A stretch of 64,000 nucleotides of DNA, taken from the NCBI RefSeq assembly GCF_024138145.1, contig NZ_CP099997.1:1240001-1304000 (forward strand), written 5' to 3'. The notes under the pieces are model-generated. The model had not been told where the DNA came from and did no database searches. It was given only the letters and a program-made list of their open reading frames with translations. This DNA is from Natronosalvus halobius (GTDB lineage Archaea > Halobacteriota > Halobacteria > Halobacteriales > Natrialbaceae). Positions 26,281 through 34,912 of the stretch are shown one piece after another (the stretch's first letter is position 1; each line of letters opens with the position of its first letter). Made by a program: the position numbers and the translations under genes.

Positions 26281-28109
26281 CAATCACTCGACCCCGAGTT
26301 ACCGCCTTCCTCGAAACCGAGGTCGTGAACCCTCTCCAGGACGCGCTCTTCGAGCACGTCCCGCTGACGGTGGCTCGCTTCGGCGTCGAACGACACCGAG
26401 AGCAGTTGCGTGCCGGGCATCGAGAGTGACTCGCGGTAGGCGTCCTCGAACTCGGCGGGGTCGACGTGGCGGACGTCGAACCCGTACAGTTCGCCGAGTG
26501 GGTCGAACTCGAGGCCGTGAGGCGTCCGGAACTGCTCCGTGAAGGGGGGATCGAACGACTCGATGGGTAGCTTGTGGAAGATGCCGCCGCCGTCGTTGTC
26601 GAGCAGGACGATCGTCGCGTCGACGCCGCAGCGCTCGAGCGCAAGCAGGCCATTGGCGTCGTGGTAGAGCGCAAGATCGCCCGTGACGAGCACCAGCGGG
26701 TCGTCGGTTGCGCTTCCGGCCCCGAGTGCGGTGCTCACGATACCGTCGATCCCGCTGGCCCCCCGGTTCGCGAGGACGGTGAGGTTGGCGTCTCGAGGCT
26801 CGCCGAAGCGGTCGGCGTCCCGGATCGGCATGCTGTTCGAGACGAAGACGGTCGATGGATCGGGCGCGTTTTCGAACACCGTTGCGAGGATCGCCCCCTC
26901 GAAGGGAGCAGACTCGAGGTCGGCTCGACCTGACGTCGAAACCGCCCAGTGTCGAGCCTCGGCGGCCGCGAGCGTCTCGAGCCAGTCGCTATCGGCTCCT
27001 GCGCAGGTCGTCTCGTCCTCGAGTTCGCTCGAGACGGCCTCGAAGAGGGGTGCGGGCTCCGAAACGACGAGATCGGTCGCAGTAAACGTCGCCTCGCGCC
27101 ACTCGCCCGCGGGGTCGACCAGGAACTGCCGGCAGTCGGCGTCCCGCAGCGCGTGTTGGAGGGATTTCGACGTGGGAGAGGCGCCGAATCGAACGACGAC
27201 GTCGGGATCCGGGACGGCGTCGACGTAGGTGTCGTAGCCGCCGTAGACGACTGGTTCGCCCTCCACCGCTGCCCCGAGGTGCGACCCGAACCGCAGCGTC
27301 GACAGCGGGTCCGCGAAGATCGGCACACCAACGGCAGTCGCGAGGTCGAGGACGGCGCTCGTTGCGGGTTCTCTGACCGGCGGGTCCGCCGGCCCCGCGA
27401 CGATCAGCGGCCGGGCGGCGTTCTCGAGTGCTCTAGCGATCCGTTCGGGTGTTCGTGAGTCCGCCGGCGACGTCGTCTCCCCCGCCGACACCCGAACGAA
27501 CGGTCCGTCGCGTCCCCGTCCGGCCAGCGTGTCCTCGAGCCCCGTTGGCACCGCGTCCGGCACTCGCGTCGGCTCGAGGGGCTTGCGGAACGGGCAGTTC
27601 AGGTGAACTGGGCCGGCCGGCGTGCCCGTCGTTTGGGTGAGCGCTCGAGCGGCGGTCGTCCGCAGGCTTCGAAGTGCGCGCTCGTCGGGTTCGGGAACCG
27701 GGAGTTCGGCGTACCAGCGAACGGCGTCGTCGTAGAGCTTCACCTGGTCGACCGTCTGATTCGCCCCGCTGTCGCGTAGTTCGGGCGGCCGGTCGGCGGT
27801 CAGGACGAGCAGCGGAACCCGGGCCTGACTCGCCTCGATCACCGCCGGGTGGAAGTTCGCCGCCGCCGTTCCCGATGTGCAGACGAGCGCCGTGGGCTCG
27901 CCGGTTCGTCGCGCGCGTCCGAGGGCGAAAAACGCCGCCGAGCGCTCGTCCAGGAGAGAGTACGTCTCGATCTCGGGGTGTTCGGCGAACGCCACCGTCA
28001 GCGGCGTCGACCGACTGCCGGGGGCGAGACAGACGGCCTCGAGGCCCCCGGCAGCAAGTTCGTCGACGAGCGTGCGACCCCAGAGTGTCGCGCGGTTCGG
28101 TGTCGTCAT
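26280..28109 (-). CDS. menD: SEPHCHC synthase (MenD)
   Basis: Thiamine-diphosphate enzyme of 609 residues that adds decarboxylated 2-oxoglutarate to isochorismate. The N-terminal pyrimidine-binding domain includes CLAPGSRSTPLTVAF (about 28-42) and LDERSAAFFALG with the catalytic Glu. CTSGTAAANFHPAVIEA is typical of MenD. The C-terminal ThDP motif runs from VTGDLALYHDANGLL to the metal-binding Asn/Gly of VLLDNDGGGIFHKLP. It starts 4 nt after menF ends, so menF-menD are co-transcribed. Length and domain order are normal. Confidence 0.96.
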   Translation of the reverse strand: MTTPNRATLWGRTLVDELAAGGLEAVCLAPGSRSTPLTVAFAEHPEIETYSLLDERSAAFFALGRARRTGEPTALVCTSGTAAANFHPAVIEASQARVPLLVLTADRPPELRDSGANQTVDQVKLYDDAVRWYAELPVPEPDERALRSLRTTAARALTQTTGTPAGPVHLNCPFRKPLEPTRVPDAVPTGLEDTLAGRGRDGPFVRVSAGETTSPADSRTPERIARALENAARPLIVAGPADPPVREPATSAVLDLATAVGVPIFADPLSTLRFGSHLGAAVEGEPVVYGGYDTYVDAVPDPDVVVRFGASPTSKSLQHALRDADCRQFLVDPAGEWREATFTATDLVVSEPAPLFEAVSSELEDETTCAGADSDWLETLAAAEARHWAVSTSGRADLESAPFEGAILATVFENAPDPSTVFVSNSMPIRDADRFGEPRDANLTVLANRGASGIDGIVSTALGAGSATDDPLVLVTGDLALYHDANGLLALERCGVDATIVLLDNDGGGIFHKLPIESFDPPFTEQFRTPHGLEFDPLGELYGFDVRHVDPAEFEDAYRESLSMPGTQLLSVSFDAEASHRQRDVLEERVLERVHDLGFEEGGNSGSSD

Positions 28110-28113
28110 GAAA

Positions 28114-29472
28114 TCACTCGCGGAGTTCGTCCAGGATCGGTCGGTACTTGAGCACGACCTCGTCCCACTCGTCGTCGGGGTCGCTGTCGGCGACGATGCC
28201 GTTTCCGGCGAACAGCGTCACCGCGTCCTCGCGGGCGACCCCCGAGCGGATGCCGACGGCGAACTCGCCGTCGCCGACGGCGTCGAACCAGCCGATCGGT
28301 GCCGCGTACCACCCCCGGTCGAACGTCTCGACGTCGCGGATCGTCTCCCAGGCGGCTCCGGGGGGGATGCCGCCCACCGCTGGCGTCGGGTGCAGGGCCT
28401 CGACGACGTCGAGTACGTGGTGGCCCCCCTCGAGCGTCGCCTCGATGGGCGTCCAGCAGTGTTGAATCGTGGCCAGCCGTTTGACTCGTCGCTCGTCGAC
28501 CCGAATGTCAGCCGCGAGCGCCTCGAGCTGGTTGCGAATCGTGTCGACGACGATTCCGTGTTCGCGCCGGATCTTCTCGCTGTCGAGGAGTCGGTTGGCC
28601 AGTTCCTCGTCGGCCTCCCTGGTATCGCCTCGAGGGGCCGACCCTGCGAGCGCCTCCGTCCGGACGTCAGTGCCGGACTTTCCCACCAGGCGCTCGGGCG
28701 GGGCTCCGAAGAACGTGCCACTCTCGCCGTCCTGGAAGAGAAAACGATAGCAGTTCGGGTATCGTCGGCGCAGGCGTTCGAGACAGGCCGGCACGTCGAG
28801 GGGGCCTTCGAGGTCGACATCGAGGGCCTGGGCGAGGACGACCTTCTCGAGGACGCCGTCCGCGATGCGCTCGAGGGCCGTTTCGACGCCCGCGGTCCAC
28901 TGCTCGCGCGTCGTCGTTCGCCGGGTGTCGTCGATTCCGGGGCCCGTCCCGCTCGAGCGCATCGCAGGCCCGTCCGAAAGCCGGTCGTACCAGGACTCGA
29001 GTGCCGTCGTCGCGTCGTCGTCGCTCGTGTCGACCGCGGTGAGCCACGTTCCCTCGTCGGTTCGCGCGAGAACCACCGACGGAACGACGAACGTCGCCGC
29101 GGCGAACCCCATCCAGGGGTCGCGCGGCTCGTGGCCGTCGTGGAAGGCGAATCCGCCGAACGCCCGAGGACGGGCAACAGCCGGACCGTCGTGGTCGACC
29201 CCGTCGAACGCCGTCGTCGCCTGCGCCCGAATCTCGTCGAACCGATCCGATCCGCTCGCGCTCAACCGGGCGGTCTCGCCCCAGCCGACCAGTTCGAGGC
29301 CGTCGGCCGTCGCCCACTGCAATCGCGTTCCCTGGGCGTGCTCGAGGGCGTTCCCGAACGAGACGTCGCCGATGGTACGGCTCCGACTCACCAGTCGGCG
29401 GCCCGCTCCCGTCGCGGAGGCCGTCGCCCGCCCGCTCGCGTCGACTCGTCCCTGACCCGACGGTCGATCCAT
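28114..29472 (-). CDS. menF: Isochorismate synthase (MenF-type)
   Basis: Chorismate-binding enzyme of 452 residues that isomerises chorismate to isochorismate, the entry to the menaquinone branch. The conserved C-terminal half contains LEKVVLAQALDVDLEG, FFGAPPERLVGKSG, TEALAGSAPRG, EHGIVVDTIRNQL, HPTPAVGG and FAGNGIVADSDPDDEWDE with the Mg-binding Glu. The N-terminal third is less conserved. It opens the men cluster and lies divergent from the P-type ATPase gene; the 190-nt gap holds both promoters. Confidence 0.94.
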   Translation of the reverse strand: MDRPSGQGRVDASGRATASATGAGRRLVSRSRTIGDVSFGNALEHAQGTRLQWATADGLELVGWGETARLSASGSDRFDEIRAQATTAFDGVDHDGPAVARPRAFGGFAFHDGHEPRDPWMGFAAATFVVPSVVLARTDEGTWLTAVDTSDDDATTALESWYDRLSDGPAMRSSGTGPGIDDTRRTTTREQWTAGVETALERIADGVLEKVVLAQALDVDLEGPLDVPACLERLRRRYPNCYRFLFQDGESGTFFGAPPERLVGKSGTDVRTEALAGSAPRGDTREADEELANRLLDSEKIRREHGIVVDTIRNQLEALAADIRVDERRVKRLATIQHCWTPIEATLEGGHHVLDVVEALHPTPAVGGIPPGAAWETIRDVETFDRGWYAAPIGWFDAVGDGEFAVGIRSGVAREDAVTLFAGNGIVADSDPDDEWDEVVLKYRPILDELRE

Positions 29473-29665
29473 TGGCGCATTTCGGTGTGGGGGCGCCTTC
29501 AGCGTTTCGAGGTCGCTCTCTCGGGGTTCGATTTCGAACTCGTTTAACCGCTCGCGTCCCTACGGTCGGCAATGGTCTCGAGATCGGGCAGCCGATGCAG
29601 TCCCGTCGAGCGACTCACACGGACCCGCGAACAGGGGTGGATCGCCGACCACCCGGTGGTCTGTA

Positions 29666-32527
29666 GTGGCTGAGGACGACCGGTCGCCAGCGACAACCAT
29701 CTGCTCGCTGTGTGGCCGAGAGGTCGAGGACTCGTCGACGCCCGAAAAGAAGGCGACGCTCGAGGACGACGCGACGTTCTGCTCGCCAGGGTGTCGGCGC
29801 GTCTGGGAGACACTCGAGCCGGATCCGTCGGCGGATCTCGCGGTGGAATCGGGTCCCGCAGATCCCTCGAGTGGCGCGCACGGTGAACACTTCGAGGCGG
29901 TAGCTGTCGAGACGGGAGACCCTGACGGTGAGCCAGAGGGCCTCCTGGAAGACGTAGGCTCCAACGTCGAGAACGGCGGTAACTCGGACGATGCCGACGG
30001 TGTCGAAACTGCAGGCGAGAAGGAGACTGCCTCGGACGTCGAAGCCACAGCCGGAGCCGAAGTCGAAGCTGAAACCGAAACCGAAACCGAATCCGGGCCC
30101 AAAACTGAATCCGGGGCCAAAACCGAATCCGAAACTGAATCCGAAGCCACGGCCGGAGCCGAAACTGAATCCGAACCCACGGCCGGAGCCGAAAGCGACG
30201 AACAGGACGACCGCCCACCGATACGCACCCATCTCCGGGTCGACGGCATGCACACCGCCACCTGCGAGGCCTACCTCGAGTCCGTCGCGACCGACCTGGA
30301 CGGCGTCCTCGAGGCCGAGGCGAGTTACGTCACCGAGTCGGTTCGCGTCGATCACGACCCCGCGACCGTCGCGCCGGCGGACCTCCAGGACGCCCTGAGC
30401 ATCACGGGGTACACGGCGTACCTCCGGGACGACGCTGGATCACAGACTCAGGCGGACCAGACCGGGAAGAGCCGCCGCTCGCGCGAGATGAGCGGTGTTC
30501 GCAAGCGACGGACCGACGACATGCGCCAGGTCCGGTACGTCCTGGGGGTCGTCTTCGGGTCGTTCCTGCTCTTGCCCTATATCGTGATGCTCTACCCCTC
30601 CTACATGGCGGACATGGCGCCGATCGGCCCGCTCTCGTCGTTCCAGACGATCTTCACCGACGGCGGTATCATGTTCATGCGGGTCTACTTCGTCCTGACG
30701 GGAATTGTCCTCTACGTCACCGGGATGCCACTGCTCCGGGGCGCCTACGTCAGCCTCAAGCTTCGACGCCCGAACACGGATCTGCTCGCGGCGATGACCA
30801 TCGTCGGCGCCTACCTCTACAGCTCCGTCGCGGTCTTCGTGACCAGTCCGAACGTCTACTTCGACCTCGTGCTCGTCGTCGCCTCCGCCGTCATGGGCGC
30901 GATCCTCTACGAGTCGATAGTCAAACAGCGCGCGATGGACCGCCTGACCGAACTCACGATCTCCCAGGTCGACAGCGCCCGCCGGTACGAGGCGGACGGA
31001 TCGGTCACCGACGTCGACGTGGCCGACCTCGAGGCCGGAGACACCGTCCTCGTCAAGCAGGGCGAGCGCATCCCGATCGACGGCGTCCTCGCGGAGGGGA
31101 CCTGCACGGTCGACGAAGCGATCGTGACCGGCGAATCCGTTCCCATCGCCAAAGACGCGGGCGACGAGGTCGTCGGCGGCTCGATCGTGACCGCCGACGC
31201 CGCCGTAATCGAGGTCGACGATCGTGGATCGAGCAGCCTCGAGCGCCTCACCGAAACGGTCTGGGACCTCCAGACCGCCGTCCACGGAACCCAGCGGCGG
31301 GTCGACGACCTGGCCGGCCGACTCGTTCGACCGCTCGTCGGCACCGCAATCGCCGCCGGCATCGTCGCGCTCGTCTTCGGACGCGGTCCAGGCGAGGCGA
31401 CCCTGTGGTCGCTGACGGTCGTCCTGGTCGGCACCCCCTGGCTACTCGGTGTGGCGACGCCCCTGTCGATCGCGACGACCATCGAGGCGGCGATGGAACG
31501 CGGCGTCGTCGTCTTCGACGAGACCGTCTTCGAGCGACTCCGGGCGATCGACACGATCGTCTTCGACAAGACCGGCACACTCACCCGCGGCGAGATGACC
31601 GTCCTGGAGACCGAGGCACCCGACGACTTGCTGAAAGCGGCGGGAGTGCTCGAACAGCGGGCGTCCCATCCCGCTGCGGACGCCATCGCTCGAGCCTACG
31701 CCGTGGGTGGGTCCGACTCGAGCGGTAGCGATCGCGACGACACCGCCACTCGCCCCGATGGCGGTGCGACGGGCGAACACGCTACCCCGAACCGGGTATC
31801 AGACTTCGAGAGCCACGGAAACGCCGTCGAGGGAACCGTCGGCGACGGTCGTGTGCTCGTCGGCCATCCCGACGCGTTCGCCGACCGGGGGTGGACACTG
31901 GGTGAGGACGTCGAAGCCCGCGCGAGCGAGGCGCGCGGCTTCGGGCGCCTCCCCGTCGTCGTCGGTCGAGACGGCGTCGCCGAGGGCGTGATCGTCGTCG
32001 GCGACGAGCCCCGCCCCGCCTGGGAGGAGACGCTCTCGGCGCTCGAGACACGCGGCATGGACGTGGTCGTGTTGACCGGCGACGACCCGGAGGCCACGGA
32101 CGCCTTCGAGGCCCACCCGGCGGTCTCCCACGCGTTCGCGGGCGTCCCGCCCGAGGGGAAGGTTGCGACGGTTCGCCACCTCCGGGAGCGTGGGCGGGTC
32201 GCGATGGTCGGCGACGGGACGAACGACGCGCCCGCGCTGGCCGAGGCGGACCTCGGGATTTCGCTGGGGAGCGGCACCGACCTGGCTTCGGACGCCTCCG
32301 ACCTGGCGATCGTCGAAGACGACCTCGCGTCCATCGAGACGGCGTTCGAACTGGCCGCGGCTGCCAGCAAACGGGTCGAGCAAAACGAGCGCCTCGCCTT
32401 CTCGTACAACGTGCTCACGATCCCCGCCGCCGCTGCAGGACTGTTGAATCCGCTCGTGGCGATCCTGGCGAGCGTCGTCGGGCTCGGCCTGCTGGGCGGG
32501 AATTGCCTCCGTTCGCTCCTCGAGTAG
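29666..32527 (+). CDS. P1B-type heavy-metal ATPase with non-canonical TPW motif
   Basis: Cation-translocating P-type ATPase of 953 residues, GTG start at 29666. Order: N-terminal Cys4 site (C13, C16, C39, C43); acidic low-complexity linker (about 60-185, ETETETESGPKTES-like repeats); a ferredoxin-like metal domain (about 187-255) where the usual GMxCxxC reads GMHTATC, so one Cys is lost. The ATPase core has TGES (488-491), phosphorylated Asp634 in DKTGTLT, a Ser-His-Pro (about 672) and GDGTNDAP. The transmembrane motif that is CPC in Cu/Zn pumps is GTPWLLGVATP (590-592 = TPW), and the terminal MxxSS is absent, while YN (SYNV) is kept. The N-terminal Cys site resembles FixI/CopA2-like pumps. 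Metal specificity cannot be deduced. Confidence 0.9.
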   Translation: MAEDDRSPATTICSLCGREVEDSSTPEKKATLEDDATFCSPGCRRVWETLEPDPSADLAVESGPADPSSGAHGEHFEAVAVETGDPDGEPEGLLEDVGSNVENGGNSDDADGVETAGEKETASDVEATAGAEVEAETETETESGPKTESGAKTESETESEATAGAETESEPTAGAESDEQDDRPPIRTHLRVDGMHTATCEAYLESVATDLDGVLEAEASYVTESVRVDHDPATVAPADLQDALSITGYTAYLRDDAGSQTQADQTGKSRRSREMSGVRKRRTDDMRQVRYVLGVVFGSFLLLPYIVMLYPSYMADMAPIGPLSSFQTIFTDGGIMFMRVYFVLTGIVLYVTGMPLLRGAYVSLKLRRPNTDLLAAMTIVGAYLYSSVAVFVTSPNVYFDLVLVVASAVMGAILYESIVKQRAMDRLTELTISQVDSARRYEADGSVTDVDVADLEAGDTVLVKQGERIPIDGVLAEGTCTVDEAIVTGESVPIAKDAGDEVVGGSIVTADAAVIEVDDRGSSSLERLTETVWDLQTAVHGTQRRVDDLAGRLVRPLVGTAIAAGIVALVFGRGPGEATLWSLTVVLVGTPWLLGVATPLSIATTIEAAMERGVVVFDETVFERLRAIDTIVFDKTGTLTRGEMTVLETEAPDDLLKAAGVLEQRASHPAADAIARAYAVGGSDSSGSDRDDTATRPDGGATGEHATPNRVSDFESHGNAVEGTVGDGRVLVGHPDAFADRGWTLGEDVEARASEARGFGRLPVVVGRDGVAEGVIVVGDEPRPAWEETLSALETRGMDVVVLTGDDPEATDAFEAHPAVSHAFAGVPPEGKVATVRHLRERGRVAMVGDGTNDAPALAEADLGISLGSGTDLASDASDLAIVEDDLASIETAFELAAAASKRVEQNERLAFSYNVLTIPAAAAGLLNPLVAILASVVGLGLLGGNCLRSLLE

Positions 32528-32561
32528 GTATTTCGGTCGCTCCGTTCGCTCCTCGAGTAGG
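32507..32561. repeat. Direct repeat of ATPase 3' end and stop
   Basis: A 22-bp sequence at 32507-32528, which covers the last codons (RSLLE) and TAG of the ATPase gene, is repeated perfectly at 32540-32561, 33 bp further on. A third degenerate trace (CACGAGTAGGCG) lies at about 32585-32596. Confidence 0.8.
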
Positions 32562-32669
32562 CGTTCCAGACGCCCCGGTCACTTCACGAGTAGGCGCTCG
32601 CTTTCGCCGATTCCCACGCGGTGAGAACGTGGCGAACGGTTCGAACCTCCCGGTAAAATAGAGCCGACG

Positions 32670-33029
32670 ATGGCACCACACGTGTACACTAAAATCGGAG
32701 GACGGAAAGCTGTCGAATCGGTCGTCTCGGACTTCTACGACAAGGTTCTCGCAGACGACCAGCTCGCGGGCTACTTCGACGGCTACGACCTGGAGGAACT
32801 GTACGCCCACCAGGTCCAGTTCATCAGTTCGGTGGCCGGCGGACCCGTCACGTACACGGGCGCGGACATGCGCGAGGCGCACGCGGATCTGGATCTCGAC
32901 CCTGCCGATTTCGACGCCGTCGCAGCCTATCTCGAGACAGCCCTCTTCGATAACGGCGTCGACGAGGACCACGTCGAGGCGATTCTCGCGGCGGTCGCCG
33001 AACTCGAGGAACCGATCCTCGGTCAGTGA
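32670..33029 (+). CDS. Group I truncated haemoglobin
   Basis: Heme protein of 119 residues with the 2-on-2 globin fold. N-terminal HVYTKIGGRKAVESVV and DFYDKVLADD correspond to helices A/B (Tyr23 is a candidate B10 ligand-stabilising residue). AHQVQFIS marks helix E, and GADMREAHADLDLDPADF contains the likely proximal His71. Such proteins bind O2 or NO and are often NO dioxygenases. It is a single gene. The promoter region contains the palindrome GGTTCGAACC at 32638-32647 and a TATA-like GTAAAATA unusually close to the ATG. Confidence 0.92.
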   Translation: MAPHVYTKIGGRKAVESVVSDFYDKVLADDQLAGYFDGYDLEELYAHQVQFISSVAGGPVTYTGADMREAHADLDLDPADFDAVAAYLETALFDNGVDEDHVEAILAAVAELEEPILGQ

Positions 33030-33149
33030 CTGGATGTGGGGACTCGATCCCCAGTCGATAATCGAACGCAGGGTCCCATTCTCGGTCGGTAACGGACCCC
33101 GGGCTCTCGGCGACCATGACCACGGGGAACTCCGAATTTTTCTCAGATA

Positions 33150-33167
33150 ACTGGTAACACCACCAGT
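33150..33167. promoter_or_regulatory. Inverted repeat ACTGGT-N6-ACCAGT upstream of ABC genes
   Basis: Perfect 6-bp arms separated by AACACC, ending 33 bp upstream of the ABC ATPase start at 33201. Its position is suitable for an operator of the ABC operon. No cognate regulator is identifiable next to it. Confidence 0.4.
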
Positions 33168-33200
33168 ACAACCAAATGGCCGTGCTGAGTAGGCTTCGGT

Positions 33201-34133
33201 ATGGCCGTCATCGAACTCGAGGGGCTCACGAAGAACTACGGCGACGTGCGAGCGGCCGACGACCTCACGCTCACCGTCGACCGCGGCGAAATCTTCGGCT
33301 ACCTCGGCCCCAATGGGGCGGGCAAGACCACGACAATCCGCATGCTTCTCGGCTTCATCTCGCCGACGGCGGGATCGGCCCGGGTCCTGGGCGCGGACGT
33401 CCGCGACCGGAAGGCGTTGCTCGAGGCCAGGCGCCAGGTCGGCTACCTCTCGGACGACCCCGGGTTCGACGAGGAGGCCACCGGAACCGAAATCCTCGAC
33501 CTACACGCCGCAGTGAAAGGAGGCGAGCGCCAGGACGAACTGCTCGAATTGTTCGACCCGCCGCTCGATCGCCAGGTGCGCGAGTACTCCCGTGGGAACG
33601 TCCAGAAGCTTGGGATCGTTACGACGTTCATGCACGACCCCGACCTCGTGATCCTGGACGAGCCGACCAGCGGGCTCGACCCGCTCATGAAGCAGCGCTT
33701 CTCGGAGTTTCTGCGAGGCGAACGCGACCGAGGCGTGACCACGTTCTTCTCCTCGCACATTCTGAGCGAGGTTCGCCGCCTCTGTGATCGCGTCGGCATC
33801 ATCCGCAACGGGCAGCTAGTGACCGTGGACCCAATCGAAACCCTGCTCACCCGGAGCGGGAAAGTCGTTCGCATCCACGCCAGCGAATCGATTCCCGTCG
33901 AAATCCTCGACCTCGAGGGCGTTCACGGTCTCGAGACGAGCGCCAGCGATGCCGACGCGGCCGTTGCGAGCGAACAGACAACGCACTTCACCGAGTGCGC
34001 GTTCACCTTCACCGGCGACATCAACGCCCTGCTCGAGCGCCTCTCGCCGTACGACCTGCTGGACCTCTCGATCGAGGAGGCCCCACTCGAGGACGTCTTC
34101 ATGCGGTTCTACGGAGGCGAGGACGATGTTTGA
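33201..34133 (+). CDS. ABC transporter ATP-binding protein (ABC-2 type)
   Basis: Nucleotide-binding subunit of 310 residues. Walker A GPNGAGKTTT (about 38-47), the signature region YSRGNVQKL, Walker B LVILDEPTSGLDP and the H-loop FFSSHIL are all intact. The C-terminal ~90 residues form the extra domain found in ABC-2 exporters of the drug/copper type (NatA/CcmA-like). It overlaps the permease by 8 nt, so they form a two-gene exporter. The substrate is unknown; drug, Na+ and Cu (NosF-type) exporters share this form. Confidence 0.95.
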   Translation: MAVIELEGLTKNYGDVRAADDLTLTVDRGEIFGYLGPNGAGKTTTIRMLLGFISPTAGSARVLGADVRDRKALLEARRQVGYLSDDPGFDEEATGTEILDLHAAVKGGERQDELLELFDPPLDRQVREYSRGNVQKLGIVTTFMHDPDLVILDEPTSGLDPLMKQRFSEFLRGERDRGVTTFFSSHILSEVRRLCDRVGIIRNGQLVTVDPIETLLTRSGKVVRIHASESIPVEILDLEGVHGLETSASDADAAVASEQTTHFTECAFTFTGDINALLERLSPYDLLDLSIEEAPLEDVFMRFYGGEDDV

Positions 34134-34911
34134 ATTCCTCCGGTACGAGGCCCGAAAACGGGTGAAAGGCAGCCTCTACCTCTCACTCGGGATGATGGCG
34201 CTGGCCGGAATGATCATCTGGGTCTACCCCTCCTTCCGCGACTCGTTCCAGGAGGACGAACTCCTCGATGCGTACCCGCCACAGATCCTCCAGCTATTCG
34301 ACGTCGAGACGATGGCGTCGCTCGAGGGCTTTCTCGCCTTCGAGTTCTACGTCTTCGGCTGGGTCATCCTTCTCGGGCTCTACCTGGCCTACAGCGGCGC
34401 CGGACTGATCGCCGACGACGTCGACCGCGGCCGGATGGACACCATCCTGGCGATGCCGGTTTCGCGATCGCAACTGGTCGCCGAGAAGTTCGCCGCCCTC
34501 GCCGTGCCCATCGTCACGGTAAACCTTCTCCTCCCGCCAGTGATCCTCGCGGGCGGGTGGCTCATCGACGAGTCGCTCTCCGTGGCGGACGTCTTCGCAG
34601 TCCACCTGCTCTCGATCCCCTACCTGTTCGCCTGCGCCGGGATCGGCCTCTGCTGTTCGGTCGTCTTCGACCGGGTGGGGATCGCCCAGCGCGCAGCCCT
34701 CGGAATTACCTTCGGAATTTTTCTCGGCGAATCGTTACTCGAGGGAACCGGCTACGAGTTCCTCGGCGCCGTCGTCCCGATGCGTTACTACGATCCGAAC
34801 GCCGTCCTCCTCCAGGGCGAGTACGACCTCGTCGGCGTCGCGATTCTCGTTGCGATCACGCTCGTCCTGGTCCTCGCCAGCAGCGCCTGGTTCACGCGAA
34901 AAGACGTCTGA
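34126..34911 (+). CDS. ABC-2 family transporter permease
   Basis: Membrane partner of the preceding ATPase, 261 residues with six membrane segments (first at about 17-36, LYLSLGMMALAGMIIWVYPS, after MFEFLRYEARKRVKG). Family features are a cytosolic loop with DDVDRGRMDTILAMPVSRSQ, typical of ABC-2 permeases of the NatB/NosY class. The ATG at 34126 lies within the last codons of the ATPase gene; the longer upstream frame is a shadow. The final segment is followed by FTRKDV. Confidence 0.92.
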   Translation: MFEFLRYEARKRVKGSLYLSLGMMALAGMIIWVYPSFRDSFQEDELLDAYPPQILQLFDVETMASLEGFLAFEFYVFGWVILLGLYLAYSGAGLIADDVDRGRMDTILAMPVSRSQLVAEKFAALAVPIVTVNLLLPPVILAGGWLIDESLSVADVFAVHLLSIPYLFACAGIGLCCSVVFDRVGIAQRAALGITFGIFLGESLLEGTGYEFLGAVVPMRYYDPNAVLLQGEYDLVGVAILVAITLVLVLASSAWFTRKDV

Positions 34912-34912
34912 G

